A stretch of 64,000 bases of DNA from Enterococcus ureasiticus. GTDB taxonomy: Bacteria; Bacillota; Bacilli; Lactobacillales; Enterococcaceae. Position numbers and translations under genes: made by a program. Below the pieces are notes generated by a model. It saw only the letters and a list, made by a program, of their open reading frames with translations, was not told where the DNA came from and searched no databases. Numbering within the stretch: the first letter of the stretch is position 1; the number at the start of each line of letters is the position of its first letter. Positions 8,674-17,660 of the stretch are shown one piece after another. The stretch spans positions 62,001 to 126,000 of the forward strand of contig NZ_MIJZ01000014.1 of NCBI RefSeq assembly GCF_001730285.1, read 5' to 3'.

Positions 8674-9729
8674 TTAAACCCTCACCAAATCCATCTCATG
8701 TAGTGTTTCTGCAATTTGAACGGAATTCCATGCAGCACCTTTTAATAAATTATCAGAAACGACCCACATATGGTATCCCTTGTCAATATCGATATCTTGA
8801 CGAATTCTTCCTACAAACGTTTCTTTGCGATCAATACTCGCTAAAGCTTGCGGATAAATTTGCTGACTTGGATCATCTTGTAAAATAGCTCCTGGAGCTT
8901 TTGCAATCAAGTCTTTAATCTTACTAACGTCAGAGCCCTCTTCTTTAACCTCAATGTAAATCGATTCAGAGTGACCAGATAATACAGGAATACGGACACA
9001 CGTCGCAACGACTTTGATACTGTCATCTTCCATGATTTTCTTTGTCTCATTAATCATTTTCCATTCTTCATACGTATAATCAGCCTCCGCAAAGACGTCA
9101 ATCTGAGGTAATGCGTTGAACGCGATTGGATAGTGTTTTTTGTCACCACCAGATGGCAAAATATTGGCTTCTAATTTGTCTGCAGGTGTACCATTGATAT
9201 ACGCCAACGCTTGTGTTTTCAGTTCTTCCATCGCATTGATCCCTGCTCCGCTGACAGCTTGATAAGTAGAAACAATCAAACGGTCCAAACCATAAGCTTG
9301 TCTGATTGGCTCAAGTGCCACCATCATTTGGATCGTCGAACAATTTGGATTGGCAATGATTCCTTTATGGCGTTTCAGTGCTTCTGGATTGACTTCTGGC
9401 ACCACTAAAGGGACTTCTGGATCCATTCTGAAATGACTTGTATTATCGACAACAACTGCTCCGCGTTTAACTGCTTCTGGGGCGTATTGTTTTGAAATAT
9501 TTCCACCAGCGCTGAATAAAGCGATATCTATACCTGTAAATGACTCAGGTACTAACTCTTCAACTACAAGGGTTTGCCCCTTAAACGTTACTTCTTTTCC
9601 CGCAGAACGTTTTGAAGCTAAAAGTTTTACCTGATTCATTGGTAATGATGTTTCTTCCAACATTTCAATCATTTTAGTGCCAACCGCACCGGTTGCGCCT
9701 ACCACGGCAACATTATATTTTTTTTTCAT
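8674..9729 (-). CDS. asd: Aspartate-semialdehyde dehydrogenase
   Basis: This 351-residue enzyme reduces aspartyl phosphate to L-aspartate 4-semialdehyde with NADPH, feeding lysine, diaminopimelate, threonine and methionine synthesis. The nucleotide-binding GATGAVG is at residues 11-17, the catalytic Cys130 is in NPNCSTIQ, and [16 protein letters not shown] and HSESIYIE are family segments. It is the first gene of asd-dapA-rnjB, but 266 bases containing repeat copies 2 and 3 separate it from dapA. Confidence 0.95.
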   Translation of the reverse strand: MKKKYNVAVVGATGAVGTKMIEMLEETSLPMNQVKLLASKRSAGKEVTFKGQTLVVEELVPESFTGIDIALFSAGGNISKQYAPEAVKRGAVVVDNTSHFRMDPEVPLVVPEVNPEALKRHKGIIANPNCSTIQMMVALEPIRQAYGLDRLIVSTYQAVSGAGINAMEELKTQALAYINGTPADKLEANILPSGGDKKHYPIAFNALPQIDVFAEADYTYEEWKMINETKKIMEDDSIKVVATCVRIPVLSGHSESIYIEVKEEGSDVSKIKDLIAKAPGAILQDDPSQQIYPQALASIDRKETFVGRIRQDIDIDKGYHMWVVSDNLLKGAAWNSVQIAETLHEMDLVRV

Positions 9730-10061
9730 ACTTATTGATCTCCTCTCAAATTCCTGAAGAAAGTTGCTTTTACTATTTTACCATAATATTGCCTTTTACT
9801 ACATAGGAAGTAAAATGATTTTGCTTTAATTTTGTCAAAAAAGAAAAAGAAAATTTAGAATCATAACATTTCAAATTGATTTTTAATAGCGTTCTTATGA
9901 TTCGAGCATCATAGTCGACTATTTTTTTTTGCAGTTTTATACTTGCTCTGCAACTTATTTTTGTTGGCTTCATACTTGTATTGTCTTTGACGGGAAATGT
10001 TTTATCTTTTCCTGTCAGAGCTGGACGAGCCCGCAACGCTTTTAATTTAGGAGGATGTTCA
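9730..10061. other. Divergent intergenic region between asd and the decarboxylase gene
   Basis: These 332 bases hold no convincing gene. An A+T-rich tract is followed by a loose inverted repeat (GAATCATAA near 9861 and TTATGATTC near 9896), a short inverted repeat TTGCAG/CTGCAA (9929-9934, 9948-9953), and repeat copy 4 at the right end. Promoters for both genes must lie here but no clear -35/-10 pair stands out. Confidence 0.5.
9996..10055 (+). repeat. Partial structured repeat, copy 4 (leader of decarboxylase gene)
   Basis: The segment CTGGACGAGCCCGCAACG and the following CTTTTAATTTAGGAGG match the 3' end of copies 1 and 2, now on the plus strand. The 5' arm is missing; a different local hairpin (TGACGGGAAA / TTTTCCTGTCA) takes the place of the central stem. 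The copy again runs into the ribosome binding site of the next gene. Confidence 0.6.
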
Positions 10062-11708
10062 ATGTACACCATATCAGATTATTTACTAGATCGTTTAAAA
10101 GAATTAGGAATTGATGAAGTATTCGGCGTTCCTGGAGATTATAATTTACAATTTTTAGACCATATCACAGCTAGAGAAGACCTTGAATGGGTCGGTAATG
10201 CGAATGAGTTGAACGCTGCTTATATGGCTGACGGTTATGCGCGTACTAAAGGAATTTCTGCTTTTGTAACAACATTTGGCGTAGGAGAATTAAGTGCGGT
10301 CAATGGCTTAGCAGGCAGCTATGCGGAAAATGTCCCTGTTATTGAAATTATCGGTTCACCAACAACAACTATTCAAAAAAATAAAAAACTGGTTCATCAT
10401 ACGTTAGGCGATGGTGATTTCCTCCGCTTTGAAAAAATGCATGAAGAAGTAACCGCAGCAATTGCTCATTTGACGGCTGGAAATGCCACATCTGAAATTG
10501 ACCGTGTACTGAATGTTGCCATGACTGAAAAACGTCCAGTTTATATTAACTTACCAATCGACATCGCTGAAATAGAAATAACCAAACCCAATAAACCTTT
10601 AAGACAAACGACAGAAAATTTAACAGATGTTGAAGCGACTATTTTAACTAAAGTTGAACAAGCATTACAACAAGCTGAAAGCCCAGTTATCATTGCTGGA
10701 CATGAAATCTTAAGTTATCATATAGAACACGAATTAAACGAGTTCATCCAAAAATTTAATTTGCCAATCACTACTTTACCATTAGGAAAAGGCGCTTTTA
10801 ATGAAGAAGATTCACATTATCTAGGGACATACACAGGCTCACCAACTGAAGAACCGATGAAAAGCCGTGTTGATAATGCTGATTTAGTTTTACTTTTAGG
10901 AGCAAAATTGACAGATTCAGCAACATCTGGCTTTAGTTTTGGCTTTACAGACAAACAAATGATCTCTATTGGATCCACAGAGGTTAAATTTTATGGAAAA
11001 AAATATGAAACAATTCAGCTGGATCGTTTTGTTTCTGCACTGTCAACTCTCACTTTTTCTAGATTTACAGGTGAAATAACTCCCGTAAAACGTAGGTCAA
11101 ACACAGAAATAAAAGATGAAAAACTAATCCAAAAACGTTTCTGGGAAATGGTGGAAGCTTTTCTGTTACCAGGAGATACTATCGTTGGCGAACAAGGAAC
11201 CTCTTTCTTCGGACTGACGAATGTTCCACTAAAAAAAGACATGCATTTTATCGGCCAGCCCTTATGGGGATCGATCGGTTATACTTTCCCTTCTACTTTG
11301 GGTAGCCAAATCGCGAATAAAGGCAGCCGTCATCTGTTGTTTATAGGAGATGGTTCATTGCAACTGACTGTTCAAGAATTAGGAACTGCTATCAGAGAAA
11401 AACTTACGCCGATTGTTTTTGTCATCAACAATAACGGTTATACTGTTGAACGGGAAATTCATGGAGCTACAGAGCAATACAATGATATTCCTATGTGGGA
11501 TTATCAAAAACTACCACTAGTTTTTGGCGGAACGAGCCAAACTGTTGCAACTTACAAAGTCACTACAGAAGTTGAATTAAATGATGCGATGACGTCTGCT
11601 AGAAAAGATACTGAACGATTACAATGGATCGAAGTGGTGATGGATCAAGAGGATGCGCCAGAGTTATTGAAAAAATTAGCAAAGATTTTTGCAAAACAAA
11701 ATTCATAA
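10062..11708 (+). CDS. Thiamine diphosphate-dependent 2-keto acid decarboxylase (KdcA/KivD-like)
   Basis: This 548-residue protein closely resembles the lactococcal branched-chain 2-keto acid decarboxylases: MYTISDYLLDRLKELGI at the start, GVPGDYNLQFLDHI with the catalytic Glu region NANELNAAYMADGYART, and the ThDP/Mg motif GDGSLQLTVQE...NNNGYT near residue 430. Such enzymes convert keto acids from valine, leucine or aromatic amino acids to aldehydes. Indolepyruvate or pyruvate decarboxylase activity cannot be excluded. The start at 10062 follows TTAGGAGGATGTTC; upstream in-frame codons lie inside the repeat. No hairpin terminator follows. Confidence 0.88.
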   Translation: MYTISDYLLDRLKELGIDEVFGVPGDYNLQFLDHITAREDLEWVGNANELNAAYMADGYARTKGISAFVTTFGVGELSAVNGLAGSYAENVPVIEIIGSPTTTIQKNKKLVHHTLGDGDFLRFEKMHEEVTAAIAHLTAGNATSEIDRVLNVAMTEKRPVYINLPIDIAEIEITKPNKPLRQTTENLTDVEATILTKVEQALQQAESPVIIAGHEILSYHIEHELNEFIQKFNLPITTLPLGKGAFNEEDSHYLGTYTGSPTEEPMKSRVDNADLVLLLGAKLTDSATSGFSFGFTDKQMISIGSTEVKFYGKKYETIQLDRFVSALSTLTFSRFTGEITPVKRRSNTEIKDEKLIQKRFWEMVEAFLLPGDTIVGEQGTSFFGLTNVPLKKDMHFIGQPLWGSIGYTFPSTLGSQIANKGSRHLLFIGDGSLQLTVQELGTAIREKLTPIVFVINNNGYTVEREIHGATEQYNDIPMWDYQKLPLVFGGTSQTVATYKVTTEVELNDAMTSARKDTERLQWIEVVMDQEDAPELLKKLAKIFAKQNS

Positions 11709-11734
11709 AAGAGTTACTGTTACAACGCAATCTA

Positions 11735-11762
11735 TTGACTTTCCAATGTATTTTGTTATAGT
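11735..11762 (+). promoter_or_regulatory. Candidate sigma-A promoter of luxS
   Basis: TTGACT (11735-11740) and TATAGT (11757-11762) are 16 bases apart and end 38 bases before the luxS start. Confidence 0.6.
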
Positions 11763-11800
11763 TAAAAGCGACATTTACTTAATCTGAAGGAGTGAATAAT

Positions 11801-12259
11801 ATGGCACGCGTTGAAAGTTTTGAATTAGACCACAATACAGTTAAAGCCCCTTATATTCGTTTAGCGGGTACTGAAAAAAATGGTGAAGCATTGATCGAAA
11901 AATATGATCTTCGTTTCTTACAACCAAATGAAGATGAATTACCAACAGCTGCAGTTCATACATTAGAACATTTATTAGCAGTGAACTTACGCGATCATTT
12001 GGAAGGAATCATCGATATTTCTCCTATGGGTTGCCGTACTGGCTTTTACATGATCATGTGGAATGAACATTCTCCAAAAGAAATCCGAGATGCTTTAGTG
12101 AAAGTCTTGAACTTTATTGCTGAAACTGATTTTGTTCCTGCTGTTTCTGCTAAAGAATGTGGAAATTATAAAGATCATTCTTTATTTTCTGCGCAAGAAT
12201 ATGCGAAGATCGTCTTAGAAAAAGGAATCAGTTTAGATCCTTTTGAGCGAGTTTTATAA
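11801..12259 (+). CDS. luxS: S-ribosylhomocysteine lyase
   Basis: This 152-residue enzyme splits S-ribosylhomocysteine into homocysteine and the AI-2 precursor DPD. The metal ligands are His53 and His57 in HTLEH and Cys120 in KECGNYKDH, with the catalytic Cys78 in SPMGCRTG. The start at 11801 follows GAAGGAGTG; an in-frame codon nine bases upstream is less well placed. It is a single gene with its own promoter and terminator. Confidence 0.96.
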   Translation: MARVESFELDHNTVKAPYIRLAGTEKNGEALIEKYDLRFLQPNEDELPTAAVHTLEHLLAVNLRDHLEGIIDISPMGCRTGFYMIMWNEHSPKEIRDALVKVLNFIAETDFVPAVSAKECGNYKDHSLFSAQEYAKIVLEKGISLDPFERVL

Positions 12260-12268
12260 TAAAAAGAA

Positions 12269-12301
12269 ACCAAGTCTGGGTATTCAGACTTGGTCCTTTT
12301 T
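12269..12301. terminator. Bidirectional terminator between luxS and ZIP gene
   Basis: A perfect 10-base stem, ACCAAGTCTG / CAGACTTGGT, is followed by CCTTTTTT on the luxS side and preceded by an A-rich tract serving the opposite direction. Confidence 0.85.
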
Positions 12302-12304
12302 TAT

Positions 12305-13132
12305 TTATCCTAAAGCAACATCCAAAATCATCATAATAATAAAACCAAGCATCACGCCGAAAACGGCAAAATGTCGTTTACTCGTCACTGTTTGCTGTGC
12401 TTCTGGAATCAATTCTTCGACAACCACATAAATCATCGCACCTGCAGCAAAAGCCAAAGCATACGGCAATAGCATTGTAACTTTGGTCACTAAGACTGCT
12501 CCAATGATCCCAGCAATTGGTTCGACAATTCCTGAAGCTTGCCCATAAAGAAAGGCTTTTTTGCGGCTTAAATTTTCTTGTCTAAGTGGAATCGACACTG
12601 CAGCACCTTCTGGAAAATTCTGTATCCCTATCCCTAACGCTACAGAAATTGCTGCTAATACCGCTTTTTGCGGATCATCTGCTGAATTTGCTGCGCCAAA
12701 CGCGACTCCTACTGCTAAACCTTCTGGAATATTATGTAAGGTAATAGAAAAAACTAATAAAATCGTCCGTTTTAAGTGACTTGGCAAGCCTTCTTTTTCA
12801 TGATTTGGTCCAAAATGCATGTGAGGCAAGGTTTTATCCGCAACATACAAAAATAACCCACCTAGGCCAAAACCAAAACTAACGACAAGCCAAGCAATAC
12901 TCCCATTTTCTTCTGCCTGTTTGATTGCTGGATCTAGCAAAGACCAAAAACTTGCGGCAATCATCACACCTGATGCAAAACCAAGCATCATATTTAGAAC
13001 ATCCTTTTTTATTTCCTTGAAAAAGAAAACTAATCCAGCCCCCAAAGCTGTCATAAAATAAGTGAAACCCGTCCCTACTAATGCTTGCTGCCAAGCTTCT
13101 AACGATAACAACCAATTAGTAATTGCAAACAC
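12305..13132 (-). CDS. ZIP family metal transporter
   Basis: This 275-residue membrane protein has about eight spans and the two ZIP metal-site helices: HNIPEG at residues 133-138 and QNFPEG at 171-176. A His-containing loop (HMHFGPNHEKEG) sits between the third and fourth spans, as in other ZIP carriers. It probably imports zinc or another divalent metal. It is convergent with luxS and shares its terminator. No metal-regulator box was recognised upstream. Confidence 0.88.
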   Translation of the reverse strand: MFAITNWLLSLEAWQQALVGTGFTYFMTALGAGLVFFFKEIKKDVLNMMLGFASGVMIAASFWSLLDPAIKQAEENGSIAWLVVSFGFGLGGLFLYVADKTLPHMHFGPNHEKEGLPSHLKRTILLVFSITLHNIPEGLAVGVAFGAANSADDPQKAVLAAISVALGIGIQNFPEGAAVSIPLRQENLSRKKAFLYGQASGIVEPIAGIIGAVLVTKVTMLLPYALAFAAGAMIYVVVEELIPEAQQTVTSKRHFAVFGVMLGFIIMMILDVALG

Positions 13133-13217
13133 CCCATCTTTCCAAAATACTTTTCATGACTTAACTTTATCATACTGATGATTTTATGACCACGCCTAAA
13201 GTCAAAAATGCTTTCAG

Positions 13218-13246
13218 TTGGTACAAATATTTAGAAAGAGTATACT
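13218..13246 (+). promoter_or_regulatory. Sigma-A promoter of pyruvate oxidase gene
   Basis: TTGGTA (13218-13223) and TATACT (13241-13246) are separated by exactly 17 bases, about 36 bases before the start codon. Confidence 0.65.
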
Positions 13247-13282
13247 CAATGTAGAAGTAATTATAGAAATGGAGTGAGGTAA

Positions 13283-15010
13283 ATGACGGAAACAATCAAT
13301 GCCGCTGTCGCAATGATCAAAGTATTGGAAAGTTGGGATATCGACCATATTTATGGAATTCCCGGCGGATCTTTCAACTCCACCATGGATGCCTTATACA
13401 AAGAAAGAGAAAACATCAATTACATTCAAGTTCGTCATGAAGAGGTAGGTGCTTTAGCTGCAGCCGCAGATGCTAAATTGACTGGAAAAATTGGGGTAGC
13501 TTTCGGCTCGGCCGGCCCTGGTGCTACTCATTTGATCAATGGATTGTATGATGCTCAAATGGATCATGTTCCTGTCTTGGCTCTCTTAGGTCAAGTTGCT
13601 ACAAATTCGATGAACTACAACTCCTTCCAAGAATTAAACGAAAACCCAATGTTCGCTGATGTCAGTGTCTACAACCGAACAGTTATGACGCCCGAAAGTC
13701 TCCCCCATGTCGTGGATGAAGCAATCAAAGCAGCTTATAAAAACAAAGGTGTTGCAGTCGTAACGATTCCAGTCGATTTCGGAACAAAAGAGATTCCTGC
13801 AAAAGAGTTTTCAACCGCGAAGAATCATCGAAAAGGGGTAATCATGCCGAATTACAATGATCTTAAAAAAGCGATTCCTCTAATCGAAACAGCCGAAAAA
13901 CCCACTCTTTATATTGGGCAAGGCACGCGCAATGCTTGGTCTGAAATCAGAGCATTCTCAGAGCACTTTTCAATGCCTATTATTTCAGCTGTCTTAGGAA
14001 AAGGAATTGTTCCTGACGCTTATGAAAATTTCCTTGGTTTTGCCGCTCGCGTCGCAACAAAACCGGCCAATGAAGCTTTAGCAGAAACTGATTTGATCAT
14101 ATTTGTTGGTAGCGATTTTCCTTTTGCAGCTTATTTTTTTAATCCTGATGCTAAATTTATTCAAATTGATATTGATTCAACAAAATTAGGTCGCCGACAC
14201 AAAACAGATGTCGCAATCTTAGGGGATGCCAAAGAAGCCTTAAAACGTCTGGTTGAATTGGGAGAATATCGTCCGGTCGATAGATGGTTAAAAGCGAATC
14301 AAAAAAATAAAGAAAACTGGATCGCATGGTTAAGAAGCTTCGATGATAAAGCGGATAAACCACTGCGCGTAGAACCTGTCTTCAAAGAAATTCGTAGAAT
14401 AGCAGATAAGGAAGCAATTTTTGTAACAGATGTTGGGAATACGACAGTTCATGCCATTCGTCTTTTAGACATGAACGGCAACCAGAAATTTACAACTTCT
14501 GGTTGGTTTGCTACGATGGGCAATGGTGTTCCAGGCGGAATCGCTGCCCAACTTAGTTATCCTTATCGTCAAGTATTCACCTTAAGTGGCGATGGGGCAT
14601 TTGCCATGGTCATGCAGGATATCATTACCCAAGTAAAATATAAGCTACCTATTATCAATGTTGTGTTTTCAAATGACTCTTTTGGTTTTATTGAAGCAGA
14701 ACAAGAAGATAGTGAGCAAAAGAAATTTGGGGTCCATTTAGAAGGAGCCGATTTCGGTAAAGCTAGTGAAGCGCTTGGCGCCCAAGGATTTACTATTACA
14801 GAATACAGCCAATTAGAGCCAGCTTTTGAAGCCGCTAAACTTAGTGAGCGCCCTGTTGTGATCGATGTGAAAATTAGAAATACTCGACCATTGCCTGTTG
14901 AGGAACTGGTTTTAGATCCTGAAAAATTTAGTGCAGACGAAATCAATGCCTTTAAAGAAAAATATGAAGTTCATGATATGCCTGTTTTGAAAGAGCTGTT
15001 GAAACATTAA
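13283..15010 (+). CDS. Pyruvate oxidase (acetyl phosphate- and H2O2-forming)
   Basis: This 575-residue ThDP/FAD enzyme converts pyruvate, phosphate and oxygen to acetyl phosphate, CO2 and hydrogen peroxide. Features are the N-terminal GIPGGSFNSTMDAL, RHEEVGALAAAADAKLTGKIGV with the catalytic Glu, AFGSAGPGATHLINGLYDA, and the cofactor motif SGDGAFAMVMQD...FSNDSFGFIEAEQ. Length and start (MTETINAAVAMIKVLESW) match SpxB/PoxB-type oxidases rather than acetolactate synthase. It has its own promoter, an AATGGAGTGAGG ribosome binding site and a terminator. Confidence 0.92.
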   Translation: MTETINAAVAMIKVLESWDIDHIYGIPGGSFNSTMDALYKERENINYIQVRHEEVGALAAAADAKLTGKIGVAFGSAGPGATHLINGLYDAQMDHVPVLALLGQVATNSMNYNSFQELNENPMFADVSVYNRTVMTPESLPHVVDEAIKAAYKNKGVAVVTIPVDFGTKEIPAKEFSTAKNHRKGVIMPNYNDLKKAIPLIETAEKPTLYIGQGTRNAWSEIRAFSEHFSMPIISAVLGKGIVPDAYENFLGFAARVATKPANEALAETDLIIFVGSDFPFAAYFFNPDAKFIQIDIDSTKLGRRHKTDVAILGDAKEALKRLVELGEYRPVDRWLKANQKNKENWIAWLRSFDDKADKPLRVEPVFKEIRRIADKEAIFVTDVGNTTVHAIRLLDMNGNQKFTTSGWFATMGNGVPGGIAAQLSYPYRQVFTLSGDGAFAMVMQDIITQVKYKLPIINVVFSNDSFGFIEAEQEDSEQKKFGVHLEGADFGKASEALGAQGFTITEYSQLEPAFEAAKLSERPVVIDVKIRNTRPLPVEELVLDPEKFSADEINAFKEKYEVHDMPVLKELLKH

Positions 15011-15048
15011 AAAAACAGCAGGTGCGTTTTTTACGCATCTGCTGTTTT
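15011..15048. terminator. Bidirectional terminator after pyruvate oxidase gene
   Basis: The stem AAAACAGCAGGTGCGT / ACGCATCTGCTGTTTT has one mismatch and lies between convergent genes. Confidence 0.85.
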
Positions 15049-15054
15049 CATATT

Positions 15055-15309
15055 TTATTTATCGTCATGTTTATGGAATTTTTCTTTGATATCTTCAAAA
15101 CCTTCTTTGATTTTATCGCCTAATTTTTCAGCGCCATCTTTGATATCATCACCGGCATCACGAGCTTTGTCTTTTACATCGCCAAAAGCTGATTGCGCTT
15201 TACCTTCAAGTTCTTTACCTTTATCATCTGTTACTTTACCTTGAACTTCTTTAGCTGTTCCTTCAACTTTGTCTTTTGCATCATTTACGCGTCCATTTAA
15301 ATCTGCCAT
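15055..15309 (-). CDS. CsbD family stress protein
   Basis: This 84-residue, highly charged protein has the repeating pattern of the CsbD family ([20 protein letters not shown], then [19 protein letters not shown]). It lacks hydrophobic segments and is probably largely disordered or amphipathic-helical. CsbD is a general stress protein in Bacillus; its molecular role is unknown. The start follows TAGGAGGGATTTTC. It is a single gene. Confidence 0.88.
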   Translation of the reverse strand: MADLNGRVNDAKDKVEGTAKEVQGKVTDDKGKELEGKAQSAFGDVKDKARDAGDDIKDGAEKLGDKIKEGFEDIKEKFHKHDDK

Positions 15310-15407
15310 GTGAAAATCCCTCCTAGTTAATTTATATTACATAACTAGGATAGCATCATTTTAAACTTGCTACAAACGATTCGCTTTGTTTTTTATCAAC
15401 GAATTAT

Positions 15408-16007
15408 TTAGCGCCCACTCAACCATTGTTTTGCTTGATTGATTTCGTCCATAGTTATTTGATGACCTGAATTTGTCTTCGTAATTGTAACTGCTGCTTG
15501 GCGATTTTTTAATTGTTGAACCAGCTGATTTGAAGCTTCCTTTGAAACAATAGGGTCATTTTCACTCACAGACAACCACAGCTCCTTATCAGCAAGTGGA
15601 AAATCTTGGGTATCGACACCTAAAGACATTGGGTGAAACAAAATAGCATACTTGATAGCGGTCGTACGTTCCAACAACATGTGTGCCGCAATATTAGCAC
15701 CGTTCGAATAACCAACAATAACCCATTCTTCTAAAGGTATACCTTTTTCTTCACTAACTGATGTGATAGATTGGATCAGGCGGTCACTTTCTTCTTCTAG
15801 ACTAACTAGGTCAAATTGATTCAACCCGTTTCGCTTAAAAAAGCGATTCATCCCTGATTCTTGAATTGTTCCGCGAAATGAAAGTAACGTAGCCTCTTCA
15901 TCCAAGAAACGAGCAATGTCGAGCAATGATGTTTCGTCTCCTCCAGTACCATGAAGTAATAGTAATTTTTTGCCGTTGGGCGCACCTTTTTCAAATAGAT
16001 AATGCAT
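15408..16007 (-). CDS. Alpha/beta hydrolase (carboxylesterase/phospholipase-like)
   Basis: This 199-residue hydrolase has an oxyanion region LLHGTGGDETSLL, nucleophile Ser101 in GYSNGA, acid Asp151 in SENDPIV and His182 in NSGHQI, so the triad is complete. Size and motifs match the small YpfH/YtpA-like esterase group. There is no signal peptide, so it should be cytoplasmic. The substrate is unknown. The start follows GGGAGGAAAAAA. It stands apart from its neighbours. Confidence 0.85.
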   Translation of the reverse strand: MHYLFEKGAPNGKKLLLLHGTGGDETSLLDIARFLDEEATLLSFRGTIQESGMNRFFKRNGLNQFDLVSLEEESDRLIQSITSVSEEKGIPLEEWVIVGYSNGANIAAHMLLERTTAIKYAILFHPMSLGVDTQDFPLADKELWLSVSENDPIVSKEASNQLVQQLKNRQAAVTITKTNSGHQITMDEINQAKQWLSGR

Positions 16008-16125
16008 TTTTTTCCTCCCTTTTCTATTGTTTTTAGGACGAAAAATGATCCATCCAAAACGCTTACTTTTTGTAAGTTAAATTCATTTTAACACCTTTTA
16101 TGTTATTTGTCACTTTTACAAAATG

Positions 16126-17067
16126 CTATAACTGACCCCAGTAATCAGCAAAGGATGCCGCTTTTTTTGACAGACTTGCTTTTAATTGAGTCGGCTCTAT
16201 TTGTATAATTGATTTTCCAAACCGAAGCAAGTAATTCGTAATAAATTCTTCCTCGGTTATATGGTAGTACCCGCTAATCAAATAATTTTCTTCAGATACT
16301 TGGATTGACATTGAAGGGTAGTTTTCCTTAGAAAAAATATCTTTGCCCTTTTCATCAACTTTGATTGAAAATGACGTTAGTTGTTCCTTTTGATAAAACG
16401 TTTCAGCTTTTTCTAATAGCATTTCAAGTGGTAGTGAATCTTGACGGTTTTCTTCTTCTAGTGACTCAATTTTATCGCAACGAATGACACGAATTTGTTG
16501 GGTTTCAATCGTCCAAATTCTAGCATACCATTGGCCAAACTTAGAAGAAAGCTGAATAAATTGAGCCTTGATGGACACTTTTTCTTGCTTTTTTGCATAC
16601 CGAATGTTAAAGATCTTTTCATGAAGGATTCCTTCAACGATTTCTTTTAAATACTGACTGACATTGCTGTGATTGACTTGCTCAAGTGTAATGATTTTAC
16701 GCATTAATAAAAGTTTTTGCTGTAACTTCTCTGGCAGAACCTGACTATATTTTAATTCAAGTGTACTGCTTTCCATGTTGAATGGTGTAGAGCGATAACC
16801 TTTTAACGTTAACAAAGCAAAATAAAGAGCATAAATCTCACCTTCTGTAAATAAACCTGGAGCCACTATCCGAGTATCCAACAGTTGATATTTACCATAT
16901 CTTCCAAGTTCAGAGTAAATCGGTAGACCAATTTCTTCAAGTGACTGTATATCTCTCAGCGCTGTACTTTTTGAAATGTTATATCGATCGATCAATTCTT
17001 TTAAATTAAAACTATTTTTATTGGCTAAAAAAAGAATCATATCATTGATGCGTTCTGCTTTTTTCAT
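16126..17067 (-). CDS. HTH/WYL-domain transcriptional regulator (YafY-like)
   Basis: This 313-residue regulator has an N-terminal DeoR-type winged helix (residues 1-60; FNLKELIDRYNISKSTALRDIQSLEEIG) and a WYL-type ligand-sensing domain with IRYAKKQEKVSIKAQFIQLSSKFGQWYARIW, although the literal WYL tripeptide is QWYARIW here. It is transcribed divergently from a VOC protein with 85 bases between starts, so that gene is its most likely target. The ligand is unknown. Confidence 0.85.
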   Translation of the reverse strand: MKKAERINDMILFLANKNSFNLKELIDRYNISKSTALRDIQSLEEIGLPIYSELGRYGKYQLLDTRIVAPGLFTEGEIYALYFALLTLKGYRSTPFNMESSTLELKYSQVLPEKLQQKLLLMRKIITLEQVNHSNVSQYLKEIVEGILHEKIFNIRYAKKQEKVSIKAQFIQLSSKFGQWYARIWTIETQQIRVIRCDKIESLEEENRQDSLPLEMLLEKAETFYQKEQLTSFSIKVDEKGKDIFSKENYPSMSIQVSEENYLISGYYHITEEEFITNYLLRFGKSIIQIEPTQLKASLSKKAASFADYWGQL

Positions 17068-17152
17068 AACTCCTCCTAAAAAGTATCATGTTTTGACACC
17101 TTTGATCAGTATACTAAAGGTGGAAAGAAAATAAAAGAAATGAGGAATTCAT

Positions 17153-17596
17153 ATGACTTTAGAAATTGCAGTATTTTTATCCATGAATGGACGTGCTGAA
17201 GAGGCTTTGGCGTTTTATAAAAAACATTTAGGAGCTAAAGAGCTACTCGTTGTGACCTATGAAGACATGGCCAAAAGAGATGACAGTTTCCTAGTGACAG
17301 AAGAAAATAAACAATTCATTTCCCATTCAGTTTTACAAATTGGTCAAACGAAACTAATGATTGCAGAAGATTCAATGGATCCAACCCAATCATTTAAAAT
17401 AGGTAATAACTTTTCTTTGTGTATTCAAAGTGCTGATTTAGTCGAAATTGAAACTTTTTATTCCAATCTAACATCAGATGATCGTGTCAAAATCATTGTA
17501 CCGTTGAATCAAAATGTTTTCAGTGGTGCTTACGGGATTGTAGAGGATCCTTTTGGGGTGCAAATTCAGTTAATGCATGATGAACGCTTAAAATAA
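17153..17596 (+). CDS. VOC family protein (PhnB/YjdN-like glyoxalase superfamily)
   Basis: This 147-residue protein has the paired beta-alpha-beta-beta-beta fold of the vicinal oxygen chelate superfamily: SMNGRAEEALAFYKKHLGAKEL in the first half and GAYGIVEDPFGVQIQLMHD in the second. It resembles the PhnB/3-demethylubiquinone methyltransferase-like group, often of unknown substrate. It is divergent from a WYL regulator. The start follows AAATGAGGAATTCAT. Confidence 0.85.
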   Translation: MTLEIAVFLSMNGRAEEALAFYKKHLGAKELLVVTYEDMAKRDDSFLVTEENKQFISHSVLQIGQTKLMIAEDSMDPTQSFKIGNNFSLCIQSADLVEIETFYSNLTSDDRVKIIVPLNQNVFSGAYGIVEDPFGVQIQLMHDERLK

Positions 17597-17600
17597 ACAA

Positions 17601-17645
17601 AAGCCAAACAATTATGATGAGAAGTCCATCATAATTGTTTGGCTT
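17601..17645. terminator. Bidirectional terminator between VOC gene and araA
   Basis: A perfect 19-base stem, AAGCCAAACAATTATGATG / CATCATAATTGTTTGGCTT, with a 7-base loop ends the VOC gene and arabinose operon 1. Confidence 0.9.
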
Positions 17646-17660
17646 ACTTTTTGCTTAAAA

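Noticed and set aside
9773..10072. Leftward open frame of 99 codons over the decarboxylase start
   Set aside because: It overlaps the start of a strongly supported gene and a repeat, lacks a ribosome binding site, and its product resembles nothing known.
14569..14946. Leftward open frame of 125 codons inside pyruvate oxidase
   Set aside because: It is antisense to the ThDP-binding region of a confident gene, and its Ser/Pro-rich product is typical of antisense frames.
13283..15010. Acetolactate synthase as identity of the 575-residue ThDP enzyme
   Set aside because: The N-terminus and length match SpxB/PoxB-type oxidases, and no regulatory subunit or ilv gene is adjacent.
17093..17115. TTGACA/TATACT promoter for the VOC gene
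   Set aside because: The boxes are only 11 bases apart, too close for a sigma-A promoter.
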